Positions 16,463-24,967 of a DNA stretch of 64,000 bases are shown in pieces. A program made the translations under genes and the position numbers. The first letter of the stretch is position 1; every line of letters begins with the position of its first letter. The stretch is from GCA-2687515 sp002687515 (lineage in GTDB: Bacteria; Pseudomonadota; Alphaproteobacteria; Rhodospirillales; UBA2165), in contig JASLNU010000010.1 in assembly GCA_030745835.1 (NCBI GenBank), forward strand, positions 1 through 64,000. The letters run 5' to 3'. The notes under the pieces were generated by a model. It saw nothing but the letters and a program-made list of their open reading frames with translations, did no database searches and was not told the origin of the DNA.

Positions 16463-17101
16463 TTAGCGGAACACGCCCTCGAGCAGAGCCTTTTTCTTGC
16501 GCATAACGACCGGAATCTCGCCTTCGTTCAGCGGTCTTCCCTCGGCTTGGCTTTCGCGAATGCGCTGGCGTTCCGCCCGGGCATCGACGGAAATCCCAAA
16601 AGGCGGCTTCTCCCGCCAAAACAGCATCGAATCGGTCAAGCTGTCGGCTCCTTTGGCCAGGATCGCGCTTTCGCGGTTGACCTGACTGCGGATGTCGTTG
16701 CTGGCGTCAAGGGCCCCGGTGATGCGCAGCACCGAAAGCTCGCCCGGGCTCAGCCCGCTTAAGTTCGGCTTTCCACCTTGGCTGGTCGGTTGCCGTGGCC
16801 GCGGGCGTTGGCCAAGCGCGGCGCGGGCGCGGTCCCTCGGATTGACCGATTGCGGACGGTTCACCCCCGGTGCCGGCGGACGCAGGTTATAATCGGGCGG
16901 CAGGCTCAGCGGCGCGCGCTGGTAAACGGCGAATTCATCCGGCGCCTGCTTGGTCTGGCCCAAAGCCCGTTTGGTTTTTTCGCAGCCGGCGAGCAGCAAC
17001 ACCGCCGCCGCCAGTATGACGGCTCCACGAATCGGCGCAAATGTAATGCCCGATATTGGAAACATTTTAACCGATGTCTTCATTGGTCGGCCCGAATTCA
17101 C
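16463..17101 (-). CDS. DUF3035 lipoprotein
   Basis: The 212-residue product has a hydrophobic segment ending in LLLAGC, a lipobox with the modified Cys at about residue 40 (shorter if a later ATG is used). The DUF3035 signature follows: APDEFAVYQRAPLSLPPDYNLRPPAPG. The rest is proline/arginine-rich, then helical up to a basic end. Members are anchored outer-membrane or periplasmic lipoproteins of unknown function, often next to lspA and M16 peptidases as here. The GTG start at 17101 overlaps the lspA stop (GTGA), giving translational coupling. Confidence 0.8.
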   Translation of the reverse strand: MNSGRPMKTSVKMFPISGITFAPIRGAVILAAAVLLLAGCEKTKRALGQTKQAPDEFAVYQRAPLSLPPDYNLRPPAPGVNRPQSVNPRDRARAALGQRPRPRQPTSQGGKPNLSGLSPGELSVLRITGALDASNDIRSQVNRESAILAKGADSLTDSMLFWREKPPFGISVDARAERQRIRESQAEGRPLNEGEIPVVMRKKKALLEGVFR

Positions 17102-17595
17102 GCATCATCCATATTATTACGCTGCCGGCCCCGTGCAAATAGGTAATCCAAAATTAATATGGCGGCGCCCACCGTGATGAAGCTGTCGGCGCCGTTGAAA
17201 GCCGGCCAATGATAGCCGCCGAGGTGAAAATCAAGAAAATCGGCAACCGCCCGATGCAGCGCCCGGTCGATAACATTTCCCAGCGCGCCGCCGATAATCA
17301 GGCCCAGCGCCGCCGCCATCATTCGGTTTTCGGCCTTATAGAGCCAGCGGAGCAGATAGATCACGATGGCGATGGCGAGCACCGACAGGATGACGGCGTT
17401 GAAATCGCCGTCATCGTTGAAAAGGCCGAAGCTGATTCCCCGGTTCCAGGTTAAGACGATATTGAAGAACGGCGTCACCGGAATGATTTGCGGCGGCTGC
17501 ATGACGAAAGCCAGTATCCACCATTTGCTGGCTTGATCGGCGATGATGGCCAGACCGGCAATGCCCAGGCCGAAGCGGAAATGATTGATTTGCAC
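17098..17595 (-). CDS. lspA: Lipoprotein signal peptidase (signal peptidase II)
   Basis: The product is a four-TM inner-membrane aspartyl protease that removes signal peptides of diacylated prolipoproteins. Conserved blocks are DQASKWWI (about residue 21), the GNVIDRALHRAVADF block with the first catalytic Asp region (about 110), and WPAFNGADSFITVG with the second (about 130). The open frame extends to 17652, but that overlaps ileS. The GTG at 17595 (VQINHFRFG) starts six bases after the ileS stop and is more plausible. Its neighbour downstream encodes one of its probable substrates, the DUF3035 lipoprotein. Confidence 0.9.
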   Translation of the reverse strand: MQINHFRFGLGIAGLAIIADQASKWWILAFVMQPPQIIPVTPFFNIVLTWNRGISFGLFNDDGDFNAVILSVLAIAIVIYLLRWLYKAENRMMAAALGLIIGGALGNVIDRALHRAVADFLDFHLGGYHWPAFNGADSFITVGAAILILDYLFARGRQRNNMDDA

Positions 17596-17600
17596 GGGCG

Positions 17601-20423
17601 CTATTCTGCCGCCGCCGGAAAATGGGCGACCGCGTCGGCGCAGCGGCCGCAAATGCCGTCATCGCCGCCGGCGGCACCGCTAACTTCCGGCAAGATGCGG
17701 TAACAACGGACGCATTTGTCGCCGTCGGCGCTGCCGCTAACCACCGCGACGCCGGGCACGTCGTCCAGGGTGAAGGCGCCGTCCGGCGCGTCACCGGTTG
17801 CCAGCGTCGCGTCCGAGGTTATGAAAATCTCGGCGCAATCGATGCCGTCGAAGATGGTTGCGATGCCGTCCTTGAGATAGACCGTGGGATGCGCCTCGAG
17901 GCTGGATCCGATGCGCTTTTCGGCGCGCTCGATTTCCAGCGCCCCGGTCGCCACGCGCCTGACATTCCTGATTTTTTCCCATTTTTCGGCCAGCACCGGA
18001 TCGTGCCAGCTGCCCGGAAGCTCGGGGAATTGCTGCAGATGCACGCTGCCCTCTTCATCGGCGTAGCGCGCCAGCCAGGCTTCCTCGGCGGTGAAGCAGA
18101 GGATCGGCGCCAGCCAGCGTACCAGGCAATCGTAAATATGATCGAGCGTGGTGCGCGCCGCCCGCCGTTTCGGCGCATCGGCGCGGTCGCAATAGAGCGA
18201 ATCCTTGCGGATATCCAAATAGAAAGCAGACAACTCGTTGGCGCAGAAATTGTGCAGCTCGGTGAAAATCTGGTGGTAATCGAAGCGGGCGCCGGCATCG
18301 GTGATCATGGTTCCCAATTCGTGCAGGCGGTGCAGCACCCAGCGTTCCAGTTCCGGCATCTCGGCTTCGGGTAATTTCTCGGCCGCGTCGAAATTGGCCA
18401 AATTGCCCAACAGGAAGCGCAAGGTGTTGCGCAGGCGGCGGTAGCTGTCGGTCTGCTGCTTGATGATTTCGGGGCCGAAGCGCGGCTCTTCGGTATAATC
18501 GGTGCCGACCACCCAGAGGCGCAATATATCGGCCCCGTTCTGGGCGATCACATCCTGGGGCGACAGCGCGTTGCCGCCCGATTTCGACATCTTGTCGCCC
18601 TTTTCATCGAGCACGAAGCCGTGCGTCAGCACCGCCTCATAGGGCGCCCGCCCGCGCGTGCCGCAGGATTCCAGCAGCGACGAATGAAACCAGCCGCGAT
18701 GCTGGTCCGAACCTTCCAGGTACATCGACGCCGGCCATTCCAGATCGTCCCGTTGTTCGAGAACGAAGCTGTGGGTGGCGCCCGAATCGAACCAGACATC
18801 CAGGATATCGGTCACCTGTTCGTAATCGTCCGGATCGTAACCATCGCCGAGGAAACGGGCCGGCTTTGATGTGAACCAGACATCGGCGCCCTCGGCCTCG
18901 ACCGCTTCGACGATGCGCGCCAGCACGTTTTCGTCGCGCAACGGCTCGCCCGATTTCTTGTCGACGAACACGGTAATCGGCACGCCCCAGGCGCGCTGCC
19001 GCGAGACGCACCAGTCGGGCCGGGTTTCGATCATGCCGCGCAAGCGCGTGCGCCCGGATTCTGGGTAAAATTCGGTCTCCTCGATGGCCGCCAGCGCCTT
19101 GGCGCGCAATTCGCCCGCGTCCATGGAAATGAACCATTGCGGCGTGTTGCGGAAGATCAGCGGCGCCTTGGAACGCCAGGAGTGGGGATAGGAATGGCGC
19201 AGCTTGCCCTTGGCCAGCAGCTTCTCGGCGCCCGCCAGCGCCTCGATCACCACCGGGTCGGCCTTGAACACATGGGTGCCGGCCAGCAACGGCACATGGT
19301 CCAGGAACAGCCCTTCGTCGCCGACCGTTTCGGGGACGGCGATGCCGTTGGCGACGCCCAGTTCCCAGTCGTCGGCGCCGTGCCCGGGGGCGACATGAAC
19401 AAAGCCGGTGCCGGTTTCCATTTCGACGAAATCGCCGGCCAGCAGCGGCACCTCGAAATTGTAACCCTGGCCCCGGAACGGGTGGGAGCAGACGGTGCCG
19501 GCAAGGTCGGTGCCGGTGAATTCGGCGGTCACCAAGTACCCGCTTATGCCGGTTACGTTCAAGAACCGTTCGAGCAGCGCCGCCGCGACCACCAGGCTCT
19601 CGCCAACCTTGGCCTGGCTTTCATCGGTCACCTCGCGAACTTCGACGGCAACGTAACTGTCGGAACCGCTGTAGGCGATGGCCCGGTTGCCGGGGATGGT
19701 CCAGGGCGTCGTCGTCCAGATGACCACCGATGCGCCGTCCAATTCGGGCCTGGAAGCATTGATCACCGGGAAGCGCACCCAGATGGTGTTGGAGGTATGC
19801 TCGTGGTATTCCACCTCGGCTTCGGCGAGGGCGGTTTTTTCGACCACCGACCACATCACCGGCTTCGACCCCTGGTAAAGCCCGCCATTCATAATGAAGG
19901 TGCCGAGCTCGCGCACGATCTGTGCCTCGGCGGCGAAGGTCATGGTGGTATAGGGTTTGTCCCAGTCGCCGATGACGCCGAGGCGCTTGAATTCCTCGCG
20001 CTGGACATCGATCCAATGGCTGGCGAATTCGCGGCATTCGTTTCGGAACTCGACAATCGGAACTTGATCCTTGTCCTGTTTGTTGCCCCGGTATTTTTCC
20101 TCGATCTTCCATTCGATGGGCAGGCCGTGGCAATCCCAGCCGGGCACATAGTTGGCATCCTTGCCGGTCATCTGCTGGCTGCGTACTACCACATCTTTGA
20201 GGATTTTGTTCAATGCATGGCCGATATGCAGGTGCCCGTTGGCATAGGGCGGCCCGTCATGCAGGATGAATTTTTCGCGGCCCTTGGATTGTTCGCGCAA
20301 GCGTTTGTAAAGGTCCAGCCTGGCCCAGCGTTCAAGCAATTCCGGCTCGCGCTTGGCCAGTCCGGCTTTCATCGGAAAGTCGGTCCTCGGCAGGTAAACG
20401 GTCGATTTAAGATCCACACTCAT
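17601..20423 (-). CDS. ileS: Isoleucyl-tRNA synthetase
   Basis: The product (940 residues from the ATG at 20423, MSVDLKSTVYLPRTDFPM) charges tRNA-Ile. The HIGH signature is in YANGHLHIGHALNKILKD (about residue 55) and the KMSKS signature in GDKMSKSGGNALSPQD (about 610). The CP1 editing domain lies between them (TTTPWTIPGNRAIA near 235). The C terminus has a zinc finger with CVRC and CGRC pairs (about residues 905-930). The longer frame to 20474 overlaps ribF more and is not needed. The ribF stop overlaps the ileS ATG, so ribF-ileS-lspA-DUF3035 form one transcription unit. Confidence 0.95.
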   Translation of the reverse strand: MSVDLKSTVYLPRTDFPMKAGLAKREPELLERWARLDLYKRLREQSKGREKFILHDGPPYANGHLHIGHALNKILKDVVVRSQQMTGKDANYVPGWDCHGLPIEWKIEEKYRGNKQDKDQVPIVEFRNECREFASHWIDVQREEFKRLGVIGDWDKPYTTMTFAAEAQIVRELGTFIMNGGLYQGSKPVMWSVVEKTALAEAEVEYHEHTSNTIWVRFPVINASRPELDGASVVIWTTTPWTIPGNRAIAYSGSDSYVAVEVREVTDESQAKVGESLVVAAALLERFLNVTGISGYLVTAEFTGTDLAGTVCSHPFRGQGYNFEVPLLAGDFVEMETGTGFVHVAPGHGADDWELGVANGIAVPETVGDEGLFLDHVPLLAGTHVFKADPVVIEALAGAEKLLAKGKLRHSYPHSWRSKAPLIFRNTPQWFISMDAGELRAKALAAIEETEFYPESGRTRLRGMIETRPDWCVSRQRAWGVPITVFVDKKSGEPLRDENVLARIVEAVEAEGADVWFTSKPARFLGDGYDPDDYEQVTDILDVWFDSGATHSFVLEQRDDLEWPASMYLEGSDQHRGWFHSSLLESCGTRGRAPYEAVLTHGFVLDEKGDKMSKSGGNALSPQDVIAQNGADILRLWVVGTDYTEEPRFGPEIIKQQTDSYRRLRNTLRFLLGNLANFDAAEKLPEAEMPELERWVLHRLHELGTMITDAGARFDYHQIFTELHNFCANELSAFYLDIRKDSLYCDRADAPKRRAARTTLDHIYDCLVRWLAPILCFTAEEAWLARYADEEGSVHLQQFPELPGSWHDPVLAEKWEKIRNVRRVATGALEIERAEKRIGSSLEAHPTVYLKDGIATIFDGIDCAEIFITSDATLATGDAPDGAFTLDDVPGVAVVSGSADGDKCVRCYRILPEVSGAAGGDDGICGRCADAVAHFPAAAE

Positions 20424-21379
20424 GACGCGGTTTTCCAGTTTCCGGCGGCCAGCCGGTTCCTCGCTTCCTGGCAATCCTTTTTAATCTGCGCCTTGAGCGC
20501 GTCGATGCCGTCGAACTTCCGTTCGGCCCGCAAAAAATCGATCAGAGCCACGCGCAAATGCTTGCCGTAGATATCCTGATCGAAGTCGAACAAATGGGCC
20601 TCGAGGACGGGTCGCTCGCCGTCGAAAGTAGGTCTATAGCCCAAATTCGCGACGCCGTCATGCCAAACCGTGTCGGCGCCGCTATCGATACCGGCGCGAA
20701 TGGCGTAAACGCCGAGCGCCGGGCGCATGTTGGAATCAAGCTCGATATTGGCGGTCGGAAAGCCGATATGACGGCCGCGTTCGTCGCCATGGGCGACGCG
20801 GCCCTCGATCTCATATGGGTGGCCCAAAAGCCGGCCGGCGTCGGCGGGTCTGGCATCGAACAGATATTGGCGGATACGGGTCGAGGAAATAATCTCGCCG
20901 CTATCGTCGCGGACTTCCGATATGCTTTCGGTCCCGAACCCCATTTCGGCGCCGCGCGCCGCCAGATAGTCCGCCGTTCCCAGCCGCTTGTGCCCGAACA
21001 CGAATTCATGACCGGACACAATATGCCGCGCCCCGAACCCCCCGATCAGCACAGTTTCAACGAATTCCCCGGCCGGCATGCGCGCCAGCTGCTGATCGAA
21101 ATGCAGGACCACAATGAAATCCACGCCCAAGGCCTCGATCTGGCGCACCTTGATATGGAAGGGGGTCAGCCGGAACGGCGGCGCGCTTTTGTCGAACAGC
21201 ATGCGCGGATGCGGCTCGAAGGTCAGCACGCCCCACGGAACATTGCCCGCGCGCGCGGCAATGCCGGCGGTGTTGATCACCTTCTGGTGGCCCAAATGCA
21301 GGCCGTCGAAGTTGCCGATGGCGATGGCGCCGCCCTTGTGCTGGGCCGCGATTTCGCCTGAATGCCGGTAGATTCGCAT
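20420..21379 (-). CDS. ribF: Bifunctional riboflavin kinase/FAD synthetase
   Basis: The 319-residue protein makes FMN and then FAD. The N-terminal adenylyltransferase domain shows IAIGNFDGLHLGHQKVI (about residue 20, with the HxGH-type nucleotide motif) and SSTRIRQYL (about 160). The C-terminal kinase domain has GRHIGFPTANIEL (about 200) and ending blocks such as DIYGKHLRVALIDFLRAERKFDG (in parts). The ATG at 21379 was chosen over a GTG at 21400. The gene overlaps ileS by four bases (ATGA), the common ribF-ileS-lspA order. Confidence 0.93.
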   Translation of the reverse strand: MRIYRHSGEIAAQHKGGAIAIGNFDGLHLGHQKVINTAGIAARAGNVPWGVLTFEPHPRMLFDKSAPPFRLTPFHIKVRQIEALGVDFIVVLHFDQQLARMPAGEFVETVLIGGFGARHIVSGHEFVFGHKRLGTADYLAARGAEMGFGTESISEVRDDSGEIISSTRIRQYLFDARPADAGRLLGHPYEIEGRVAHGDERGRHIGFPTANIELDSNMRPALGVYAIRAGIDSGADTVWHDGVANLGYRPTFDGERPVLEAHLFDFDQDIYGKHLRVALIDFLRAERKFDGIDALKAQIKKDCQEARNRLAAGNWKTAS

Positions 21380-21412
21380 GGGCCGGGAAAGTGTCAGCAC
21401 GCCCCGGTCGGG

Positions 21413-22852
21413 TCAAGCTGGAATATCGCCCGCCCCTGGATCGATGGGCGGTTCGATGGGCAGGCCGGCCGATACGGCAAATAGCGCCTCCATCGCCGAG
21501 GCCTGGGAAAGAAGCCGCGCCTCCTCGCCATTCGCCGCAACCAGTTGCAGGCCGACGGGCAGACCGCTGCCTGTAAAACCGCATGGCAGCGACAGCACCG
21601 GACAGGCGGTGAGGGTGATGCAATAGGTGATGGCGATCCATTCGATGTAGTTGTCGAACGTGACGTCGCCAATGCGGTCGACATAACGGATGGTCACGTC
21701 GAAAGGCGGCACCGGCGCCGCCGGACACAGGAGCAGGTCATAGTGCCCGAGAAACTCCGCGACGCGCGATATAAGGGCGCCGCGCGCGGTTTCGGCCTTG
21801 GCGATATCCTCGGCGCTGAGGGCCAGGCCCTTTTCGGCGTTCCAGATGATCTCCGGCTTGAATTTATCCGGGTGGCTGCGCATCAGATCGACGTGGTTGC
21901 CGGCGAACCGGGCGGCGCGCAGGGTCTGGAAGGTCTCGCCGGCATCGCTGAAATCCGGCGAAATCTCTTCCACCTGAACCCCCTCGGCCTCCAGCCTCAG
22001 GGCGGCGCGCCGGCAGATATCAGCGATTTCCGGATCCACCGGCAGGCAGCCGAGATCGGGGGTGAAGGCAATTTTGTTGGGCAGCCGGGGGGTGTCGGCG
22101 GCCGCCAGGAATGGCGTTTGCGGCGCGTTTAGAGACAGGATGTCGCCCGCGTGGCGGCCGGCCATGGCGTCCAAAAACAGGCCGGTGTCGCGCACATCGC
22201 GGCCCATCGGACCACTGACGCCGAGGGTATCGTAGGGATTGGCGGCGGTGCGCGCGACGCGCCCCGGGCTCGGCCTTAATCCGACCACCGAACAGAAGCT
22301 GGCCGGCGTGCGCAAGCTGCCGCCGAGGTCCGAGCCGGTCGCCAGCCAGACCTGTCCGGTGGCCAGCGCCACCGCCGATCCGCCCGACGAGCCGCCGCAG
22401 GTGAGGGCCAAGTTCCAGGGGTTGAGCGTCGCGCCGAACACTTCGTTGAAGGTGTTGGCGCCGGCGCCGAATTCGGGGGTGTTGGATTTGGCGATGACCA
22501 GCGCGCCGCGCCGTTCCAGCATCTCGACGGTGATATCGGACTGTTCCGGAATATTATCGGCGAATATGGGCGAGCCGAAGGTGGTGCGCACCCCGGCGAC
22601 GTTGCTTAGATCCTTGACCGCGATCGGCAGGCCGGCCAGCCAGCCGGGGGCATCGGTGTCGGCGTTCGGCCCGCCGAGGTTTTCGGCGGCTTGCCGCGCC
22701 CGCTCCGCGCACAATGTCGGCAGGGCGTTCAATTTGGCATCGACGGCTTCGATGCGGGCCAGCGCGGCATCGATTAGCTGGCCGGGGGTCACCTCGCCCT
22801 TTTTCAAAAGGGCGACGATCTGGCGCGCGGTTTTTGCGATCAATTCATCCAT
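21413..22852 (-). CDS. Amidase signature family enzyme
   Basis: The 479-residue protein has the Ser-cisSer-Lys machinery of amidase signature hydrolases: Lys in IAVKDLSNVAG (about residue 80), cis-Ser in the GGSSGGSAVALATG loop (about 153), and the nucleophile Ser in GSDLGGSLRTPASF (about 178). It is a stand-alone amidase, not GatA in a gatCAB operon; no gatB or gatC is nearby. The substrate cannot be told. No signal peptide is seen. It is divergent from the M23 peptidase gene and lies 33 bases upstream of ribF on the same strand. Confidence 0.85.
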   Translation of the reverse strand: MDELIAKTARQIVALLKKGEVTPGQLIDAALARIEAVDAKLNALPTLCAERARQAAENLGGPNADTDAPGWLAGLPIAVKDLSNVAGVRTTFGSPIFADNIPEQSDITVEMLERRGALVIAKSNTPEFGAGANTFNEVFGATLNPWNLALTCGGSSGGSAVALATGQVWLATGSDLGGSLRTPASFCSVVGLRPSPGRVARTAANPYDTLGVSGPMGRDVRDTGLFLDAMAGRHAGDILSLNAPQTPFLAAADTPRLPNKIAFTPDLGCLPVDPEIADICRRAALRLEAEGVQVEEISPDFSDAGETFQTLRAARFAGNHVDLMRSHPDKFKPEIIWNAEKGLALSAEDIAKAETARGALISRVAEFLGHYDLLLCPAAPVPPFDVTIRYVDRIGDVTFDNYIEWIAITYCITLTACPVLSLPCGFTGSGLPVGLQLVAANGEEARLLSQASAMEALFAVSAGLPIEPPIDPGAGDIPA

Positions 22853-22959
22853 GTCTTGAAGTTACCTTGCGCTTGCGACTATTGATTCGCCCCTTATTAA
22901 TCATTTTGGGTAGACTCTACCATCTAAGATGAGACTCGCCATTGCATGCAGAGGAACAG

Positions 22960-24003
22960 GTGCCGAAAAAATTAATCCTGATAGCCGGTCTTCCGGTTTT
23001 TGTTGCCCTTGCCGCCGCGCTGCCAATAAAGGCCGGTGCCGGACAGCCTGATATTCCATTCGCCGAAAATAAATCTATTTCACTGCCCATCGACTGTACG
23101 CCGGGCACCGATTGCTGGCTGCCAAACTATGTGGATGCCGACCCCGGCGCGGGAGCCAGCGATTATACCGGCGGCGTACGCACCTATGATGGACATAAAG
23201 GCGTCGATTTTGCCATCCGTGACCGGCGGGCCATGGCGCGCGGTGTAAGCGTGCTGGCCGCCGCCGCCGGCGTCGTCATGGCCATCCGCGACGACATGCC
23301 CGATATCAATTTTAAATTACTGAAACCGAAGGCGCTGAAGGGCAAGGAATGCGGCAACGCCGTTGTTGTCCGCCATGATGCGGACTGGCGCACCCAGTAC
23401 TGCCACATGCGCGAAGGCAGCATCCGGGTCCGAAAGGGCCAGCGGATCAAGGCCGGCACGCGGCTCGGCCTGGTCGGGCTGTCGGGCAAGTCGGAATTTC
23501 CGCATCTGCATTTCATGATCTTTTACAAGGGTGTTCAGGTCGATCCGTTTACCGGCAGATCGATAAAAACCGGCGACAAGGTCGGTCCGCCCCTTTGGCA
23601 AGCCGCCGCCCGCGCGCGATTGCCCTATCGCGCCACCAATATCTACCACGCCGGGTTTTCCGCCGAGAAGCCGCGCTTTATAGCGGCGCGCCGGGGCGAT
23701 TACCGTTCGGATAAATTGGCATCCCCGGTCAAGACCCTGTTCGTGTGGATGGATATCTTCGGCATCCATAACGCAGACAGGTTGACCCTGCGACTGTTTG
23801 GGCCCGATGGCACGCAACAGGCGGAGCGCCGGGTCAACATGAAGCTAAAAAAGCCTCGTGCGCGACAATTCCTTCAGTTCGGTTTCAAGCATCCGCGCGG
23901 GACCTGGCCGGCCGGCGCATATCGCGGCGAAATGATCCTGAGCCGCCAATTATCGGATGGATTGAAGACCTATCGCGCATCCCGGCGCGTCACCATCAAC
24001 TAG
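22960..24003 (+). CDS. Exported M23 (LytM-type) peptidase
   Basis: The product carries a signal peptide (VPKKLILIAGLPVFVALAAA, cleavage near AGA-GQ) and a LytM/M23 zinc domain at residues 70-195. Metal ligands are recognisable in GHKGVDFAI (H-x3-D) and FPHLHFMI (H-x-H), so it is probably active against peptidoglycan cross-links. The C-terminal 130 residues are a beta-rich domain of unknown role. The open frame extends to a TTG at 22942, but GAGGA four bases before the GTG at 22960 fits better. It converges on the EamA gene and overlaps it by four bases at the stops. Confidence 0.8.
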   Translation: MPKKLILIAGLPVFVALAAALPIKAGAGQPDIPFAENKSISLPIDCTPGTDCWLPNYVDADPGAGASDYTGGVRTYDGHKGVDFAIRDRRAMARGVSVLAAAAGVVMAIRDDMPDINFKLLKPKALKGKECGNAVVVRHDADWRTQYCHMREGSIRVRKGQRIKAGTRLGLVGLSGKSEFPHLHFMIFYKGVQVDPFTGRSIKTGDKVGPPLWQAAARARLPYRATNIYHAGFSAEKPRFIAARRGDYRSDKLASPVKTLFVWMDIFGIHNADRLTLRLFGPDGTQQAERRVNMKLKKPRARQFLQFGFKHPRGTWPAGAYRGEMILSRQLSDGLKTYRASRRVTIN

Positions 24004-24950
24004 GGCCGGCGCACCACCAGAACGATGCCGGCGAAAATAAGAACCGCGCCCAGGAAATGGAACAATGCCAGCCGCTCGCCAAGGAAGCTGACGGCAAGGA
24101 TGGCGCCGAATATCGGGACCAGGTTGATGAAGATGGCAGACCGGCTGACGCCGACCACGGGCACCGCCCGGCTCCACATGAAAACCGGGATGGTCGATGT
24201 GACCAAGCCAAGCAAAAAGAGCATGACGCCGGTTTCCAAATCCATCGGTACCGGCATGTAGATGAAGCTTTCCGCCACATAGAGCGGCAGCAGTTGCAAA
24301 AAGCCCATCACGAACACGGTGAAAACGGCAACGCCAAGCGATATGCCGCGCGGCATCCTGGGCAGGCGAACGGCGTATAGCGAGTAACCGACAACGGCGC
24401 CGAGCATCAAAAAATCACCTAGATTGAAATTGAGTGCAAGCAACACGCCGATGTCGGCGCGCGTGACGATGATGATAATGCCGAGGGCCGCGGCGATGAA
24501 GCCCAGCATCTGCACCGGGCTCAACCGGTCGCCGATCAGGAGCCAGGCGATCACCGCGGTCATCGCCGGCTGCGTCGTGGTGACGATGGTGCCGTTGACG
24601 GCGGTCGTGAAGTTGAGCGCCACCGCCGACAGCGCACTGCCGCCGATCATGAAAAAAGCCATGACCGCGAAATAGCGCCAATGGCCGAGGACCAATGGCA
24701 ATTCGCGGCGCAGGCGGGGAAGAATTATCGGAACCAGGCAGCCGGCGGCGAACGCCCAGCGCCAGAACGAGATGCCGATCGGCGGCACGGTTTCGTGATA
24801 GCCGCGCAGGATGACCAATCCGGTAGCCCAGAAAATAGTTACGCAGACGATCATCAGATAGCCGGCCTGCAAGCTTAGTTCCCCGGCCTGGGGAGTGGCC
24901 TGGGGAGTGGCTTGGGGCGGGCCGGTAACGGAGGAGGAATTGCCGTTCAT
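24000..24950 (-). CDS. EamA/DMT-family transporter
   Basis: The product has ten predicted membrane segments in two EamA repeats of five, which is the drug/metabolite transporter fold. Repeat 1 has ILRGYHETVPPIGISFWRWA near residue 45. Repeat 2 has PVFMWSRAVPVVGVSRSAIF near residue 255. The ATG at 24950 (MNGNSSS) gives a short hydrophilic N terminus; the frame extends to 24989 but would overlap the upstream gene. Members export amino acids or metabolites, and the substrate is not predictable. It lies 17 bases after the GT41 gene and is probably co-transcribed. Confidence 0.82.
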   Translation of the reverse strand: MNGNSSSVTGPPQATPQATPQAGELSLQAGYLMIVCVTIFWATGLVILRGYHETVPPIGISFWRWAFAAGCLVPIILPRLRRELPLVLGHWRYFAVMAFFMIGGSALSAVALNFTTAVNGTIVTTTQPAMTAVIAWLLIGDRLSPVQMLGFIAAALGIIIIVTRADIGVLLALNFNLGDFLMLGAVVGYSLYAVRLPRMPRGISLGVAVFTVFVMGFLQLLPLYVAESFIYMPVPMDLETGVMLFLLGLVTSTIPVFMWSRAVPVVGVSRSAIFINLVPIFGAILAVSFLGERLALFHFLGAVLIFAGIVLVVRRP

Positions 24951-24967
24951 GACGGCCGAAGCAATAA

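Noticed and set aside
19137..20570. Plus-strand open frame of 477 codons
   Set aside because: Antisense to ileS and ribF; composition of a shadow frame.
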